Source: Gambelia wislizenii
Taxonomy: Eukaryota; Chordata; Lepidosauria; Squamata; Crotaphytidae
Assembly: GCA_030847615.1 (NCBI GenBank)
Contig: JAUMIR010000001.1
Span: 439,138,687 to 439,202,686 of the forward strand
Reading direction: 5' to 3'
DNA: 64,000 bases
The notes beneath the pieces are model-generated. The model was not told the DNA's origin, ran no database searches, and saw only the letters and a program-made list of their open reading frames with translations. This document shows, one piece after another, positions 1 through 11,312 of the stretch. The position numbers were made by a program, and so were the translations under genes. Position 1 is the first letter of the stretch; the number at the start of each line of letters is the position of its first letter.

Positions 1-2855
1 GGAGGCATACCTGTACCAGGAGATGTAAGGACAAGACTCAGAAACTCAGCATGGACAGCAGAGTTGGATTCCCCTGTCTGCATTGACCATAAAAATACAT
101 ATATAGGCTGACGTTGGACTTACACCTATATATTTCACCAACAGCATTTGTCATTAAGAGGGTATATTTTAGTTATGGTTTCCCCTCATTATTACTCTCC
201 CGCCCCCATTATTTAAATAACAAAATAGTTCTGTTTTGCTATAATTTTTCTGGAAGAGAACTGAAGCAGTGAGAGGGAATTAGTATGTAAAGCCCTCAGG
301 CCATGCCCATACAAACAGAAACAGAGACTGGATTAACTAAAAGAGATTATTCAAGGTGCAATATATGGGACGGTCATCTTTAATTCCCCCATCCACATTC
401 AGCAAAAAGCAATAAAATGATCTGAGCCTACACGCAGGAAACATTTAACTAATATCGCTGAGATCCTCACTGAATGGGAATTACATTACAGAAGTAAACA
501 TTACAACCTAACAAACATTGCAAAACAATGGTGGTCATAGGGAAGGGTGCCACTGGATATTACGACAGCATATTGAGTGCTTGCATATTTTAATTCATTT
601 ACCAGGTAACTGCAAAAAAATGGATCCCTCCAGCCCTACTCAAAGGGATCTAGTAGGGAAGGAATCTGCTTGTCACCTGGCCAGTCCCAATCTTGCAGAA
701 ATTCAGCATCCCAGATTTCTGTATCCCTCTGGTCCCAGATCCTACTGACAATTTGGCCCTGTGGGCACCCATCCCAGACAATGTTTAGATCTCTGTTTGC
801 TTTACAAAATAAAACGCTGCTATTGCAAAGAGAATTAGCCTACTGGTTAGCTTGCCCACCACAGGATCAATAATGTCATTCGTCACAGACTCTGTAGTTA
901 TGTCTCATTTTCTCTAACACAGACAATCATTATCTGCATGTGGGTACAAGAGGGGAGCATGGTGGGGGCAGGGAACTCGAGGTCAAGTAAAGAAGAAAAA
1001 CCATAACTAATTTGTCCTGTTGAGCTGTTATTTTTTTCTTCTTCTATAAGTTGGGGATAACAAATAATGTAATAAAGATTGGCATGCTGCCAGGATGGCT
1101 GAATTGATTCCTACTCTGCGCAGCACAAATCTCTTGATCTCAACATAAAGAATGGGAAATTATAGCCAGAGAAGATACCTCACAGGAAAAGCAAATAAAA
1201 ATGAAATGAACATTTCTAGCAGTTTTGACCTTGCTTTGGGGAATACTGCTTTAAATTTGATTGCCCTGCCTACTTATTATTTCACCAGAAGACCCCATCA
1301 AGTAAAAAAGCTGCTGTTTCTGCTTCTTTTTAGTATTCTATTACATGAGCTAGAAAAATTCTCCACTTTTATTTCTCTCTTTTTCCAACACCCAGGTCTG
1401 TACATGTGTATATGTGCATGAAAGTACTCCGCAGAAGGGATCTTACCCAGGCTTTGGTTTGATGTTCATGATTTCTGGTGAGAAAATCCTCACAGCATAT
1501 CCATTTGCTTCCAATTGGCTTTATGAAGTTCTTCCATATAATTATTTTTGGCGTTTTGCCCATCAAATTGTGAGTTTCTTCAAAGAACTGAAAAACAGGG
1601 GGGGGACTTCTTCCAAGCAGTCAATGGTGGATGTTTGAATCTTGTTGTCGTGGAAACAAGTTATTTCTTGTCAGTGAACATATTAATAAAAATAATGGCT
1701 GGGGGAACCTTCCCCAATAATTGTAGCCTCACTTGTCAAAAAAAAGGTACTTTTGAAGGAGTATGCCTCAAGAAGTGCTGCTGGGGTTTCAGCTTATACT
1801 GAAACCAAGTTTGGACTTTCTGATTGAATGATGGCCAGCCATAGGGGTGAGCAGCCTGGATGTTTGCCCTGGGTGCTGAGCCGATGGGGGACCCACAGGG
1901 AATTAGTAGCTCCATGTTTGCTGAATGTACTGTCTACAGTGAGCTCAAGTGAGGGTGGGGGAAAAGGGTTTTTCAAAGTTCTATGCCCTGTATGCATACT
2001 AACTTTGGACATTTCCATTGATTAGTTTTAAAGCACATTTCTCTTTCAATTTCCAATGTTATGTTGTTTGTTCCAGATAAAAATCAGCAGAACATGCTTT
2101 TACTTTGATGCAACATTGCCAAACACTATAAATATTTCAAATACTGTAAACAATATGGCTGAGATCACACATCTGGGTTGCACATTATACATCTCTATAC
2201 ATTAAGTTATAGACTGATCATGCTAGGCAACCCTTGTGTTGAATGGGAATGTTGCACAACTGAATGCATAACCACATGAGCAAGTTCACTTCTGCAATCA
2301 TGTATTTGATGTGAATGGTCTGCATCAGACAAAATGCCCAGCCACTTCCTATAGGGGCAAGATACAGGATTCTGGGCTGTAAGTGCTTTAAAAGTTTGTT
2401 TGTTTTAAGTAAGCTGGGGGAAGGGGACAAGCAGAACAAAGGTGCTACTCATACTGGCTGTGATTTATCCTTGGGCTTGACCTTGCTTTTGAACCTTCCT
2501 CCAAGTCATGATGCAAGCTAGAGCCAGATTCCCAGTTTTACTAAGAATGAGAGCAAATCTGTGGAGCAACTTCCTGAGCACTTAATTTTGCATTTTAGAA
2601 TTAAACTGCAACAGAAGGTAAACACAGAAATACCCCTTGAAGACCTACCCTTTTATGAGTTTGACCATCCTTTTGAAGAATCTCTTCCAGCTTTTTAAAC
2701 CTTGATTCTGAATTCCATTTGTGAGTCCTAACTAAAGTCAACTCTTTGAGTCAATGGAACTTACGTGAATGTAGACTCAAGTTCTCATTAGGCCTGCTCT
2801 AGTTGGGGCTATTGATTAGATTTAGTCCTGAGATTCCAGTAGGTCAAGCTATCAG
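1..2855. other. Gene-free stretch, no recognised element
   Basis: This AT-rich stretch has only short chance ORFs on both strands. I see no splice-bounded exon, no terminal inverted repeats and no SINE or LINE similarity. It is probably intronic or intergenic DNA with very old, unrecognisable repeats. Confidence 0.5.
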
Positions 2856-3262
2856 ACAGCTAGTGTAGTGGTTTGGGTGTTAGACTAGGCCTCTGGGAGA
2901 CTGGAGTTTGAGGAGATTATCAGACACATCAAAAAGTCCAAGAGCAGCACACAAAGATGACGTTGCTGTATCATGAACAGGTCCCAGTTTCAAACAACAG
3001 TGTCATAGTTGCATGCTGTTTTTGTGCTCCAGCCATAAGTAAAGCATCGCTTTTCATTGATGGGGAGGCCCCGTCAATAAAAGGTGACGCCTTACTCACG
3101 ACTGCAGCACAGGAGGAGCACATGATGAGGATGTCTGAAACCGGGTCCCATTCAAGGGATAGTAATATCATCCTCTCATGCTGCTCTTAGACTTTTTGCC
3201 GCATCTGATAGTCTCCTGAATCCCCATTGAGCTACTGTGTTATATGCCCTGACACCCCCTCC
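2856..3262 (+). mobile_element. tRNA-derived SINE fragment split by a palindromic element
   Basis: The left piece (to 2911) reads like the A-box side of the window's common SINE (tagtgtagtggtttgggtg, then ggactaggc-type sequence). After the insertion the SINE resumes at 3217 with the B-box side (gaatccccattgagc). The insertion falls at the B box and duplicated TGA. The SINE is therefore older than the palindrome at 2912-3216. Confidence 0.6.
2912..3216. mobile_element. Palindromic MITE, GGAGATTATCAGA termini, TSD TGA
   Basis: The left end GGAGATTATCAGAC and the right end GCATCTGATAGTCTCC are inverted repeats, and the inverted similarity continues through most of the 305 bp. The element is flanked by TGA at 2909-2911 and 3217-3219. 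Overlapping ORFs of similar composition on both strands are a by-product of the palindrome. A 3-bp duplication with GG termini suggests PIF/Harbinger, but there is no transposase. Confidence 0.75.
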
Positions 3263-3340
3263 CCCTTCCATATTTCATTAATTGGCTATAATTCATAATT
3301 TGGTTTATATCACCAATTCACATGGTTAGCAGTAGACCAA

Positions 3341-3638
3341 GGACTTTATCAGATGTGGCAAAAACCATGTCATTAAGACACGACAATAGCACAAAGGGCT
3401 AAAATTATCAGACAACATCGTTGCTTACCTGTTCCGCTGCGTCGCACTAGCATGAATGAGGGATCACTTTTTACTGATGGTTTAGCCCATCAAAACAAAG
3501 TGACACCTCATTCACAGCAGCGCGATACAGCAGGAGTGGATAAGCAACAAGGAAGTCTGATAATTTTGCCTTTTGTGCTATCATTGCATCCTACATGACA
3601 CACTTTTTTGGTGAGATTTGGCTCATCTGATAAAGTCC
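3341..3638. mobile_element. Palindromic MITE, GGACTTTATCAGATG termini, TSD CAA
   Basis: The left end GGACTTTATCAGATG and the right end CATCTGATAAAGTCC are perfect inverted repeats. Further internal paired blocks (AAAATTATCAGAC near 3401 against GTCTGATAATTTTG near 3554) make the 298-bp element a foldback. CAA flanks both sides (3338-3340, 3639-3641). It lies only 120 bp from its relative at 2912-3216. Confidence 0.8.
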
Positions 3639-3641
3639 CAA

Positions 3642-4345
3642 GACTGCCCAATTATAGGGACTGGTAAAGGTTTGCCCAAAACCTGAGAAGAGGGCTTGGA
3701 AATTTCCAAAAACAGATACACCTGGGAAGTAATTCTTCGGATCCCCTTCCAAACAGTATTTAGGGTGGAATATGCTAATTCTCCTGGGCGCACATGACAG
3801 TCATACAATAAAACAATCAAGTGGCCGGAACACCCAAGACTCTGCAAATGGTTTGTCTTCACACTTCTCATACACACAATAGTAGGTTGCCTGAAAACCC
3901 ATCAATCTTAATATTTCAATCATCAACATCCATTAATGAAGCCAGAGCATCCATTGTCTAACTGTGGGAAACTTACTCATTGTTTTCCACTCATAACACT
4001 CTTTAAGGGTAAATAGCAAGTATAAATATTACCCCAAAACACAACCAAAGTATACATGGCCGTCCTACCTCCCGTCACTCTTTCAGTCTGCTGTGTGACC
4101 CTCAGAGCTCTGTCTGAGTATCTTCTGCTACACAAATCTCTGCTCATTGGACAGGTACAATGTAACCTATCATCCCAAACTCTATTCTTCTATCCCAGTC
4201 CTTCCACCTATCTTTCATTAGCCTTCGGTGGTTGCTTGAAGCTTGAGATTATGTTTGAGTGGTTCTGTGATTTTTTTTCAATAAAAAAACATTTTATTTT
4301 ACTTCCTGGCTTGGAGTCTCGTCAGTGAGTGCCAGTATCGTACAG
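3642..4345 (+). mobile_element. Diverged LTR-like sequence, copy 1
   Basis: Blocks here recur in order around 60640-61740. These are the atgctaat...ctgggc...aatcaag block, the ataaatatta...caaag block, ctgagtatcttc, and ttagcctt. Near 4280 there is AATAAA followed by a T-rich tract and 'ggagtctcgtcag', resembling the R/U5 part of an LTR. There are no coding domains. The assignment to LTR retrotransposons is inference; it could be another old interspersed repeat. Confidence 0.35.
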
Positions 4346-4470
4346 TAGGTCAAAAGGGCCTACAGTTACCTGGACTCTTGCTTTCATATTGTGCTAATTA
4401 AAATTCCCCATATTAATATCTTGACACAAGTGGGTTCTTCACGGACCTCACGCAATTCAGATAACAACTG

Positions 4471-4632
4471 AAACCAACTGGGTGACCTTAGGCAAGTCAC
4501 ACACTCTTTGACTCACAGGAAAGCAAAGACAAACGTCTTGTGAACAAATCTTGTCATGGAAATCCTAAGAATGGGGTCACTCATTCTGAGTGTAAGTCTG
4601 AGTCAACTTGAAGGCACATAACAACAACAGCA
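4471..4632 (+). mobile_element. tRNA-derived SINE, 3' part
   Basis: Carries the SINE body 'ccaactgggtgacctt', 'gaacaaatcttg' and the 3' end 'cttgaaggcacataacaacaacag'. The 5' tRNA-like region with the pol III boxes is missing. About 160 bp and diverged. Confidence 0.7.
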
Positions 4633-5479
4633 GCTGGTATAAGTGCAGATGCCTGAGAGCAACACCTCACAAAGTCCTGACAATAGACAACTGAAAACTA
4701 ACAGTGTTCTATTGAGCTAGTTTAATGAGAATTGTGATAAGCCATGGTGGTGTGGAGGATGCACAGAAATTGTTCATTTTGACTCCTCCCCTCCCCAAGG
4801 AATTGCTAATTGAGTAAGAACAGCTAAATCAACCAAAAGTTTGTGCATATAGAAGGCTGTGGTAGCATGGAGCTTGAAAGGAGAAAAGAGCTTACTATGT
4901 TGTAACCCCACTTCCAAGGCACCCCACTTCTGGAATGTTAGCATTGGCTATAGGCCTCAGAGACTGGCCAAGCTTGGTTCATTACTGTGGCCTTTTACAA
5001 GGGAAAAGACAGGATGGTCTCAGAGAAGGTCATTTTTGGTTGTTTTTTTCCTGGAAAGGAAGGCCTGGGGCTGCAAGGCCAAAAGAAGACACATTCCACA
5101 TAAATGGGAGGTTAATGGATGGAGAAACCCTTTTGTATTTGCTGATTGTGACATTTCCTCTCCTCAGCTCCCAACCTAAAAGAAGTTGCTCAAAGCTATT
5201 AAAATTCAATCATTGGACATTAAGAAACACATTTAGCATCTTCCTCACCTTTTGTCAAGACCAGGAAACTCATTGTGCAATCCATGAAGGCTCATGGAAT
5301 TCATTGTTTCAGCACATGAAGCAACCAATCCTCGCAGGTGTATTTGGAGGTATAAAAGACCCCCCCCCAAAATATGCCTCATTGCGCACAATTGTAATAG
5401 GGGGGAAACTCTGTTACTCTGTGTTAGCCAACCCAGTTTCCTCCATCCACTCTGCCGGACTGACTACAGGACAGGTTGT
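4633..5479. other. No recognised element; chance ORF of 205 codons
   Basis: A plus-strand ORF spans 4935-5552 and overlaps another frame at 4859-5179. Neither shows a domain, signal or splice-bounded structure, and the region has ordinary AT-rich composition. A C9 run lies near 5362. Confidence 0.4.
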
Positions 5480-5780
5480 ATTACCTCAACAGAATCCTCT
5501 TGCTACCCCCTATCCAAGTTTTCCTACTGTTTCTTTCTATAGCCTTGAGTGAATGCTTCTTCTGGGTGAATGTGTGTGTTTTTGGTGTTATTTTTGAACT
5601 CCTTAATAAAAAAAACATACTTAATTTTAAATGTGTACATATTCCATCCAGACTAGTACTGGTATAATTGGTTTAAAAGATTCCCTGGTTACCCCCTCTT
5701 GCATAGCTAAGTCGAGTTGCTGCTAATTTCCCCAACATATTAGAAGCTTGATATTTTCTTGGAATTTTCCAAGGAGCATT
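5480..5780 (+). mobile_element. Diverged LTR-like sequence, copy 2 (3' part)
   Basis: The blocks 'tatagcctt', 'tagtactggtat', a pyrimidine-rich 'cctcttgca' and 'aatttccccaa' occur in the same order as at 61715-62040. An AATAAA lies at about 5605. This suggests a shared interspersed repeat, probably the end of an LTR and its downstream flank. Confidence 0.35.
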
Positions 5781-6046
5781 TTGGGTAACAATGTGAAATC
5801 CTATAGAACTGCAGGGTTCCCTTTGTCCACTCTATATAGACTCACTGGCACAGCCTGGGGATGAACAAACCCAGGAGTAGCCAAAACAGCAGTACTGCAC
5901 AGCAGAAAGGGCACAAAAACAAAAGGCTTCAGCTAGCAGCCATTTCACTGCACTGACCCAGTTTTACACAAAAGACAGACTTACAGACAGAGAGTTTCAT
6001 CCAAAGATATCTGGAAACCTTTATCTTCAGTTGCAATATAAACAAA

Positions 6047-6281
6047 CAGTTGTCCCTTCATATTCACTGGGGTTTGATTCCAGGACCTCCCCCCACATGG
6101 ATTCCAAAATCCATGAATACTCAAGTCCCATTATGTGCAATGGGATAGCAAAATGGTGTCGCTTATATAAGATAGCAAAATCAAGGTTTGTTTTTTGGAT
6201 TATTATTTTTTAAAGAATATTTTCAAGCCATGAATACTTAAATCCATGGATACCAAATCCATGAATATGGAGACGCAACTG
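6047..6281. mobile_element. Tigger/pogo-like MITE
   Basis: The left end CAGTTGTCCCTTCATATTC and the right end ATATGGAGACGCAACTG are inverted repeats. Internal phrases such as 'ccatgaatactcaagtccc' and 'ggataccaaatccatg' match the MITE-type pogo/Tigger non-autonomous elements common in amniotes. The element is about 235 bp and TA follows the right end. There is no transposase. Confidence 0.7.
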
Positions 6282-6605
6282 TATATACACCACAAACCTC
6301 ATTAAGAAACTCAACAGCAATTTCTCCAACATCCACCAACACTCCTCTTTCTCTACGACACCAACCCACAATGCATCTTGTGGTCCATCTATATAGGAGT
6401 GTTTTGATTGTCAGCCTTTTGCCTAGCCACAGCTGTGAACAAACCCACTTCAGATGTGCTAGTCTGTGGTCTGTTGCTCCAACATTTTTCCTTTTGCCCT
6501 TAAAGCAATATTACCCTGACACCCTAGATATCTGATGAACAGCGGGACTCTGTTGGACGCTTCATCTTACACTCAAGGTGTATATACTGTGTGTGTAAAT
6601 AAACC
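6282..6605. other. No recognised element
   Basis: Unique-looking AT-rich sequence with no ORF of interest, and no repeat ends apart from the elements that bound it. Confidence 0.4.
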
Positions 6606-6814
6606 TCTCTCTCTGGCTTTTCTTCGCAAACGAAGATTCAGGAAGGACTCATCCCGTGCTTTCTGCAAGCGCGCTGATGACTAAAAAGGCCAATCCGAGA
6701 TAAACAAGTCCGGTTGCAAAAAGCACAGCAGAAGGTCTCTTTGGGTGATGTTTCCGGGTTGTGATTCTTTCTGCATTGTCATTTCTCTTCAAGACTTGTT
6801 CGGCATGAGTTCTG
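6606..6814 (-). mobile_element. RTE-like LINE, 5'-truncated 3' end, copy 1
   Basis: The minus strand carries the last codons of the LINE polyprotein, ending in a short ...GMSPS-type tail whose copies share RIGLFSHQRAC. A perfect hairpin follows (TCTTCG/CGAAGA, loop TTTG) and then a (CT)n run as read on plus. It is truncated after about 200 bp and lies directly against half of a Tigger-like MITE. Confidence 0.75.
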
Positions 6815-6903
6815 CTTTTTGGATCATTATTATTATTTTTAAGAATATTTTCAAGCTGTGAAAACGTATGGATACCAAATCCATGGATACGGAGGGACAA
6901 CTG
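6815..6903. mobile_element. Tigger/pogo-like MITE, right half
   Basis: Shares 'tttttggat.attatt', 'gaatattttcaagc' and 'ggataccaaatccatgg' with the right half of the element at 6047-6281. It ends GGAGGGACAACTG followed by TA. The left half is absent where the LINE 3' end abuts, which suggests insertion plus deletion. Confidence 0.65.
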
Positions 6904-7239
6904 TAGGTGCTTTTCATTCCTTTTTAAAAATAAGAATGCCACAAGCCACTGGTCTGCACATAAACTGCCTATAACAACAGCCAAGATTCTGCACTGAAGA
7001 GACCATATCATAACTTTATGCTTACAGAGTAATGCTTCAATTCCACTATGCCACCTTACAGAATTCTGTAGAACTAAGGCATGTCCAATGAAATGTACAT
7101 TCTGGCTTGATGTGCAATGAAAAACTGTGTAAAACCATGCAATCAATATGCAATGACAGACAATGCAAAATGCACAACGTATGTACAACATGCAATGCTC
7201 AACAAAGTAACATGCAACCATATGCATAGCTCCATTTCT
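6904..7239. other. No recognised element
   Basis: A 192-codon minus ORF spans this stretch into the LINE fragment and the MITE. It mixes unrelated pieces, so I treat it as chance. No exon signals are seen. Confidence 0.4.
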
Positions 7240-7824
7240 GGTCCTGTCTACACAGTAAAAAAATACGTACAGAAGATCGCTCTTCTGGACACACAGCCTT
7301 TCGGATTCATACGTGTCATTCAGAAGGGGGGCTAGCGATTCCCCCGTAAACTACTTGGATTCGGCGTTCAGGATCTCGGCATAAAATACGTACAGCTGTT
7401 CGAATGGCTGATGGTCTGTGCGCCCCGTTCGCATACATACGAACAGGCAGTGTAATCTGATTGGCTGGCCAAGTAGAGGGGCGGGGCTAACAAGAAGGGG
7501 AATTGGGAGCAGCTGCCATGTTGGATTTCCGGCTAAGCGAGAGTCTGGTACGTCTGTGAATTTTATATATTTTTATTTTTATTTTACATTGTAAATAGGG
7601 AAAACCGAATGTCCGCAAAGCAGGCACCTTTTTAAATTTAAAAAAAAAGTGGCAGGAGATTTAAAACTGCCGCTTGGCTTGCTTGCTCCAGCCAGCTGGG
7701 CAAGGGGACTCATACGGAGTTTAGGGGGATAAAAAATCATGTAGGCAGATCGTATGCATATGAATGGCTGCCTATTTGTATTTTTTACCCCCAAACGGAT
7801 TTTTTTAATCATATAGACGAACCC
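7240..7824. mobile_element. TIR element of the GGGCTTGTCTACACAG family
   Basis: Terminal repeats are GGTCCTGTCTACACAG on the left and ATATAGACGAACCC on the right. About 585 bp, CpG-bearing and non-coding. It contains GATTGGCTGG (about 7459), GGGGCGGGGC (about 7478) and GCCATGTTGG (about 7515), a module shared with other members. No clear target duplication is visible. Confidence 0.6.
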
Positions 7825-8792
7825 TTTGTAACCTTCAACTGAATACAGACACTACACATCAGCCCAAAAAAGTGCAATTCCATGCGTAAGGGATCTTACA
7901 CGTGTGTCAGATGCCAATAGGACACCAGCCAACATTTAAAACAAGTACATACTCATATGATGGCATTTGGAAAAAAATACACAGGACTAACAATATGCCT
8001 GGATCTACTCCCCAGCAAACAGTAATGCATGGGGGTGGGGTTAAGATTGAAACATTCCTCTTACAATGCTACTTTTAAAATATTGACCTGTTCTAATCCA
8101 GGAGAACCTATTGCTCAAAGAGCTTGTTGTTGAATAAAATGTACAAGATTGAAAAACATCCTAAGAGTGTGGCTTGGTGGGGGGGGGTGTTTGTTTTTGC
8201 TTTGCTATTCAGTGCATTCTACTCAAAAGTAAGTACTGTAACTGCTTACCTCTTTGCCCATCTCCTGCAATCAGAAGAAAGCAACATAATGCATACATCT
8301 AATTTATGCAGGTCTACTCAGAAGGAGAAAGGTCACAATTCCTCAGGAGTAAGCATGAGCAGCAAATTGTGAAAGCATCCAAAACCTACTTCTCTCCATA
8401 TAATAGCAGGAATGAGATGGCCCACACATCAGTACAAAAACACTCTGTTGCAAACACATACTAGCCACCTTGGTCCCATACTGGGCAAAAGATGGGATGT
8501 AAGTTAAATAAATAAATACATTCTCCTGTTGCAGCTCCGCACACATAGACAGAAAATGAATCAAATGGGTAAGATAATGAGTGCGAAAGTAGAAGGGAGA
8601 TCCATCTCAAAAACACATTCTCCTGTTCCAGCAAGAAGGAAAGTAAATCAAAGGGCCTTAAGTTAGTACAAATGTAACTTAACATTTACAGCAGCACAAA
8701 AGGAGTGAATAATTCCTCAAGAAATTATACTCATAATGTAACTTCATTATTATATATAAAAAGGAATTAATTACAAGTAAATGCAAATAGCT
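7825..8792. other. No gene; diffuse squamate repeat traces
   Basis: Fragments resembling the 'ctactcaaaagtaag / tactcagaagg' repeat lie at about 8200-8330. A G10 run lies near 8180. No coding signal is seen. Confidence 0.35.
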
Positions 8793-8996
8793 ATTTATTT
8801 TATTCATTTATATCCCGCTTGTTTCACAGTCATGAACTCAAAGCAGCTAACAACATATTTAAAAACAATACAGATTAAAACTATACAAAAACTTCAACTA
8901 AAACATAAATTTAAGCATAAACATAAAACATAAAATTATGTAAAAACAAATAAACAATTTATAAAGTTAAAAATATTAAAATTCATTTATAAACTA
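8793..8996 (+). repeat. Interspersed repeat, 'ttatatcccgctt...caaagcagctaac' type, left part
   Basis: Begins 'tatttattttattcatttatatcccgctt' and continues into an A-rich tract. It appears to resume at 9489-9745 after a LINE insertion. The same repeat is seen near 10806-11500 and 43600-43930. It is an old non-coding retroelement tail or 3' UTR, family not identified. Confidence 0.45.
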
Positions 8997-9484
8997 TCTC
9001 TCTCTGGCTTTTCTTCGCAAACGAAGATTCAGGAAGGACTCATCCCGCGCCTTCTGCAAGCGCGCTGATGACTAAAAAGGCCAATCCGAGACAAACAAGT
9101 CCGGTTGCAAAAAGTGCAGCAGGTCTCCTTGGGTGATGTTTTTGGGTTGTGATTCTTTCTGCGTTGTCGTTTCTCTTCAAGACTTGTTCGTCGTGAGTTC
9201 TCAAATAAGGCTGCAGCATTGTGGATATTGCGTCTCCATGCCTCCCGATGTGAGGCCAGGGCGGACCACCGTTGGTGATCAATCTGGCCAAGCCTGAGAT
9301 GTTGTTTCAGGGAGTCCTTGTATCGCTTTTTTGGAGCGCCCCTCCCACGCTGACCCGTGGCGAGTTCACCGTAGAGTAGTATTTTTGGGAGGCGATGGTC
9401 CTCCATCCTAGAAACGTGCCCTGCCCAGCGCAGCTGTGTTCTCAATATCATGGCCTCAATGCTGGTGATCCCTGCTTGTTCTAC
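8997..9484 (-). mobile_element. RTE-like LINE, 5'-truncated 3' end, copy 2
   Basis: A minus-strand non-LTR retrotransposon tail of about 490 bp. It contains the C-terminal coding part, the 3' hairpin TCTTCG-TTTG-CGAAGA right after the stop codon, and a short (GA)n tail (CT on plus). The 3' UTR is therefore only about 30 bp. It is inserted in the repeat that flanks it on both sides. Confidence 0.8.
9029..9484 (-). pseudogene. C-terminal fragment of LINE reverse transcriptase polyprotein
   Basis: The open frame encodes the region after the RT palm. It runs QAGITSIEAM, LRWAGHVSRMEDHRLPK, then GRGAPKKRYKDSLKQHL, and ends with a zinc-finger-like C-x2-C ... H-x-x-x-C segment (CTFCNRTCLSRIGLFSHQRAC). 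This layout (thumb/maturase-like region plus terminal zinc knuckle) is typical of RTE-like and related non-LTR elements. The RT catalytic domain and endonuclease are missing because of 5' truncation, so the fragment is dead. The clade assignment is tentative. The frame is intact over about 150 codons, so the copy is fairly young. Confidence 0.75.
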
Positions 9485-9488
9485 AAAC

Positions 9489-9745
9489 AATAAAAACAGT
9501 GCTGTACAGCATTAAAATCCCATCTCAGACAGTTTCTAAAAGCATATGGCATAAAAATGTTTTAACTTGATGATGGAAGGAGAGCAAGGACAAGGCCATA
9601 CGAGCTTCCGTAGAGTGGAAGTTCCAAAGTTTGGGAGCAGCCACAAAGAGGGCCTTCTCCCTTCTTCCCACTAAATGAGCCTGAGAAGGTGGTGGGACAG
9701 AGGGAAAGACCCTGCCCGGAAGATCTTGAAGCACTAGCGGGCTCA
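9489..9745 (+). repeat. Interspersed repeat, right part of the copy split by LINE copy 2
   Basis: Contains 'gtggaagttccaaagtttgggagcagccac' type wording followed by 'aagagggccttctccc', shared in spirit with 11395-11490 and 43800-43920. Non-coding. Confidence 0.4.
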
Positions 9746-9838
9746 TGACTATTTCTAACTAGTTACTTCCAAGCACTGCAAATGCACAACAATATCTGCT
9801 CCTTCTTAAACAAGGAAGTGCACAGTCACACAGATCAC

Positions 9839-9912
9839 ATAAACAATTTGTAAGCCGCTCTGATAGCCTTGGGGCTGAAAAGTGGGGTATAAATAACTAA
9901 ATAAATTTTAAA
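9839..9912 (+). repeat. SINE/LINE 3' tail 'gtaagccgctctga...ggggtataaataa'
   Basis: The phrase 'gtaagccgct' and the 'tataaataactaaataaat' tail are the 3' end shared by several squamate retroposons. It recurs in weaker form at 55270-55330 and 63885-63945. Confidence 0.45.
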
Positions 9913-10176
9913 AAATAGTGTTGATCCCCCTGCTCTGTTGCATTTTTTTGGTAGCCCTGCTCTATAGCAGAATGCTTCACTGCAGAAGCTTACTAAAGTA
10001 CTGCACTGGTAATCATGGATTCTTTATCTATGCATCCTGTTTTCAGGCAATAGCAAGGGCTTCTTCAATGATTCTAGGATTCCGTTGATGGTACTTCCAT
10101 GGTGTGAGATGTCCAAGCCTTCATTCATCCATTCATTCATTTTACTTGCAGCATTTCTTTGCAACGTATTGTCTCA

Positions 10177-10794
10177 GGGCATTTTCAGACGGGCTATTTA
10201 TTCTGTGGGAGACACAGAACAGGGTCGGGAAAAAGTCTTCTTTTCAGAAGACGTGGACCCTTTTCCATGTCTCCCCCATCCCTATTCCACATTTCCCCGT
10301 GATATTTGCATCATGGGGAAACATCATTTTTGGACCACCCATTCCGTTGTAGTAACGGAATCACAGGTGATCTGAAAGGTGTCCCATTCATCTCCCGCAA
10401 TGACAGCTGTGGGGAGGAGGTCCATTCTGGACACTTCCGGGCACGAACAGGACACCCAGGTAAATGGCACCCTTTTTTTCCCCTCCCCGGGTTACTTGGG
10501 GGTTTTTATGTGTTTTTCTGTTTCCTGTACTTTTTTGACATTTGGGGGGGGGGTATTTTTAAATTTCCTGTGCAGCCGTTCTCTCATGAGAATGAGCGGG
10601 ATTTCAGTTGCCAGTCGTAAAGGCAGCCTTACGACAGCTGCATTTATGATTGGCCAGCTTGGGGAGAGGGAGGGCATTTCTGCTGCGGAATGAAGGTAAG
10701 TGTTTCAACATGTTCCCTTCATTCTGTAGCAGGAATGGGATTGGGGCTTGTGAAGCAAGAACAATGGGGCATTTGGCCCCATCTGAAAAAGTCC
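10177..10794. mobile_element. TIR element, GGACTTTTTCAGATG family
   Basis: The left end GGGCATTTTCAGACGGG and the right end CCCATCTGAAAAAGTCC are inverted. The termini belong to the same family as 3341-3638. It is about 618 bp and non-coding, with a G-rich run near 10543. Flanks TCA and TCC make a 3-bp duplication possible but imperfect. Confidence 0.55.
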
Positions 10795-10805
10795 TCCGAG
10801 TGGCT

Positions 10806-10941
10806 TATAGAAAAAGACACCCATCCCAAAACCGCAATAAGACAGAAACATTTAATTAGAAAACTAAATTAAACTAAAATAAAAAAACAGCAGCACCAGT
10901 TAAGAGCAGTGAAAAAGATTTTAAAATTGCTAAAGGTTTTA
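10806..10941 (+). repeat. A-rich interspersed repeat, left part
   Basis: Contains 'aattaaactaaaataaaa' and 'ttttaaaattgctaaagg', like the repeat at 8793. It seems to continue after the SINE insertions at 11310-11500. Confidence 0.35.
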
Positions 10942-11026
10942 AGAGCGCCAGCATGGTGTAGTAGTTTGAGCATTGGACTGGAGGCCAGGGTTCAAATCCC
11001 CACTCTGCCATGGTCACATCCAGTTT
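10942..11026 (+). mobile_element. tRNA-derived SINE, 5' part only
   Basis: Has the A-box-like 'gtgtagtagtttgag' and the B-box-like 'gggttcaaatcccc'. It ends after 'ctgccatgg' without the SINE body. Confidence 0.7.
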
Positions 11027-11066
11027 TTTGAAAAGTAATTAAAAGTAACTATAGCTACAAGCTATA

Positions 11067-11312
11067 GAGTGCCAACATGGTGTAGTGGTTTGAGTGTTGG
11101 ACTAGGAAACTGGATGACCAGGGTTTGAATCCCTGTTTGACCACGGAAGCCCACTGGGTGACCTTGGGCAAATTACACTATCTCAGCCGCAGAAGAAGAC
11201 AAAGGCAACTACCTTCTGAACAAATCTGGCCAAGAAAACCCCATGATAGGTTCACCTTAGGGTCGCCATAAGTTAGAAATGACTTGAAGATGCATAACAG
11301 CAACAACAAAGG
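11067..11312 (+). mobile_element. tRNA-derived SINE, near full length
   Basis: About 245 bp. The head carries the pol III A box (gtgtagtggtttgag) and B box (gggtttgaatccc). The body reads 'cactgggtgaccttgggc', 'ctgaacaaatc' and 'gataggttcaccttagggtcgccata'. The tail reads 'gacttgaagatgcataacagcaacaacaa'. This is the best reference copy of the SINE in the window. Its head resembles a tRNA; which tRNA is not determined. Confidence 0.85.

Noticed and set aside
2957..3190. Similar ORFs on both strands
   Set aside because: Produced by the palindromic MITE at 2912-3216.
4935..5552. 205-codon plus-strand ORF
   Set aside because: No splice signals, motifs or sensible composition, and it runs into the LTR-like repeat.
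6649..7227. 192-codon minus-strand ORF
   Set aside because: It joins a LINE tail in the wrong frame, half a MITE and unique sequence; no domain.
10942..11105. tRNA gene suspicion from A-box and B-box motifs
   Set aside because: Boxes belong to tRNA-derived SINEs; no cloverleaf with an anticodon arm and acceptor stem is intact.
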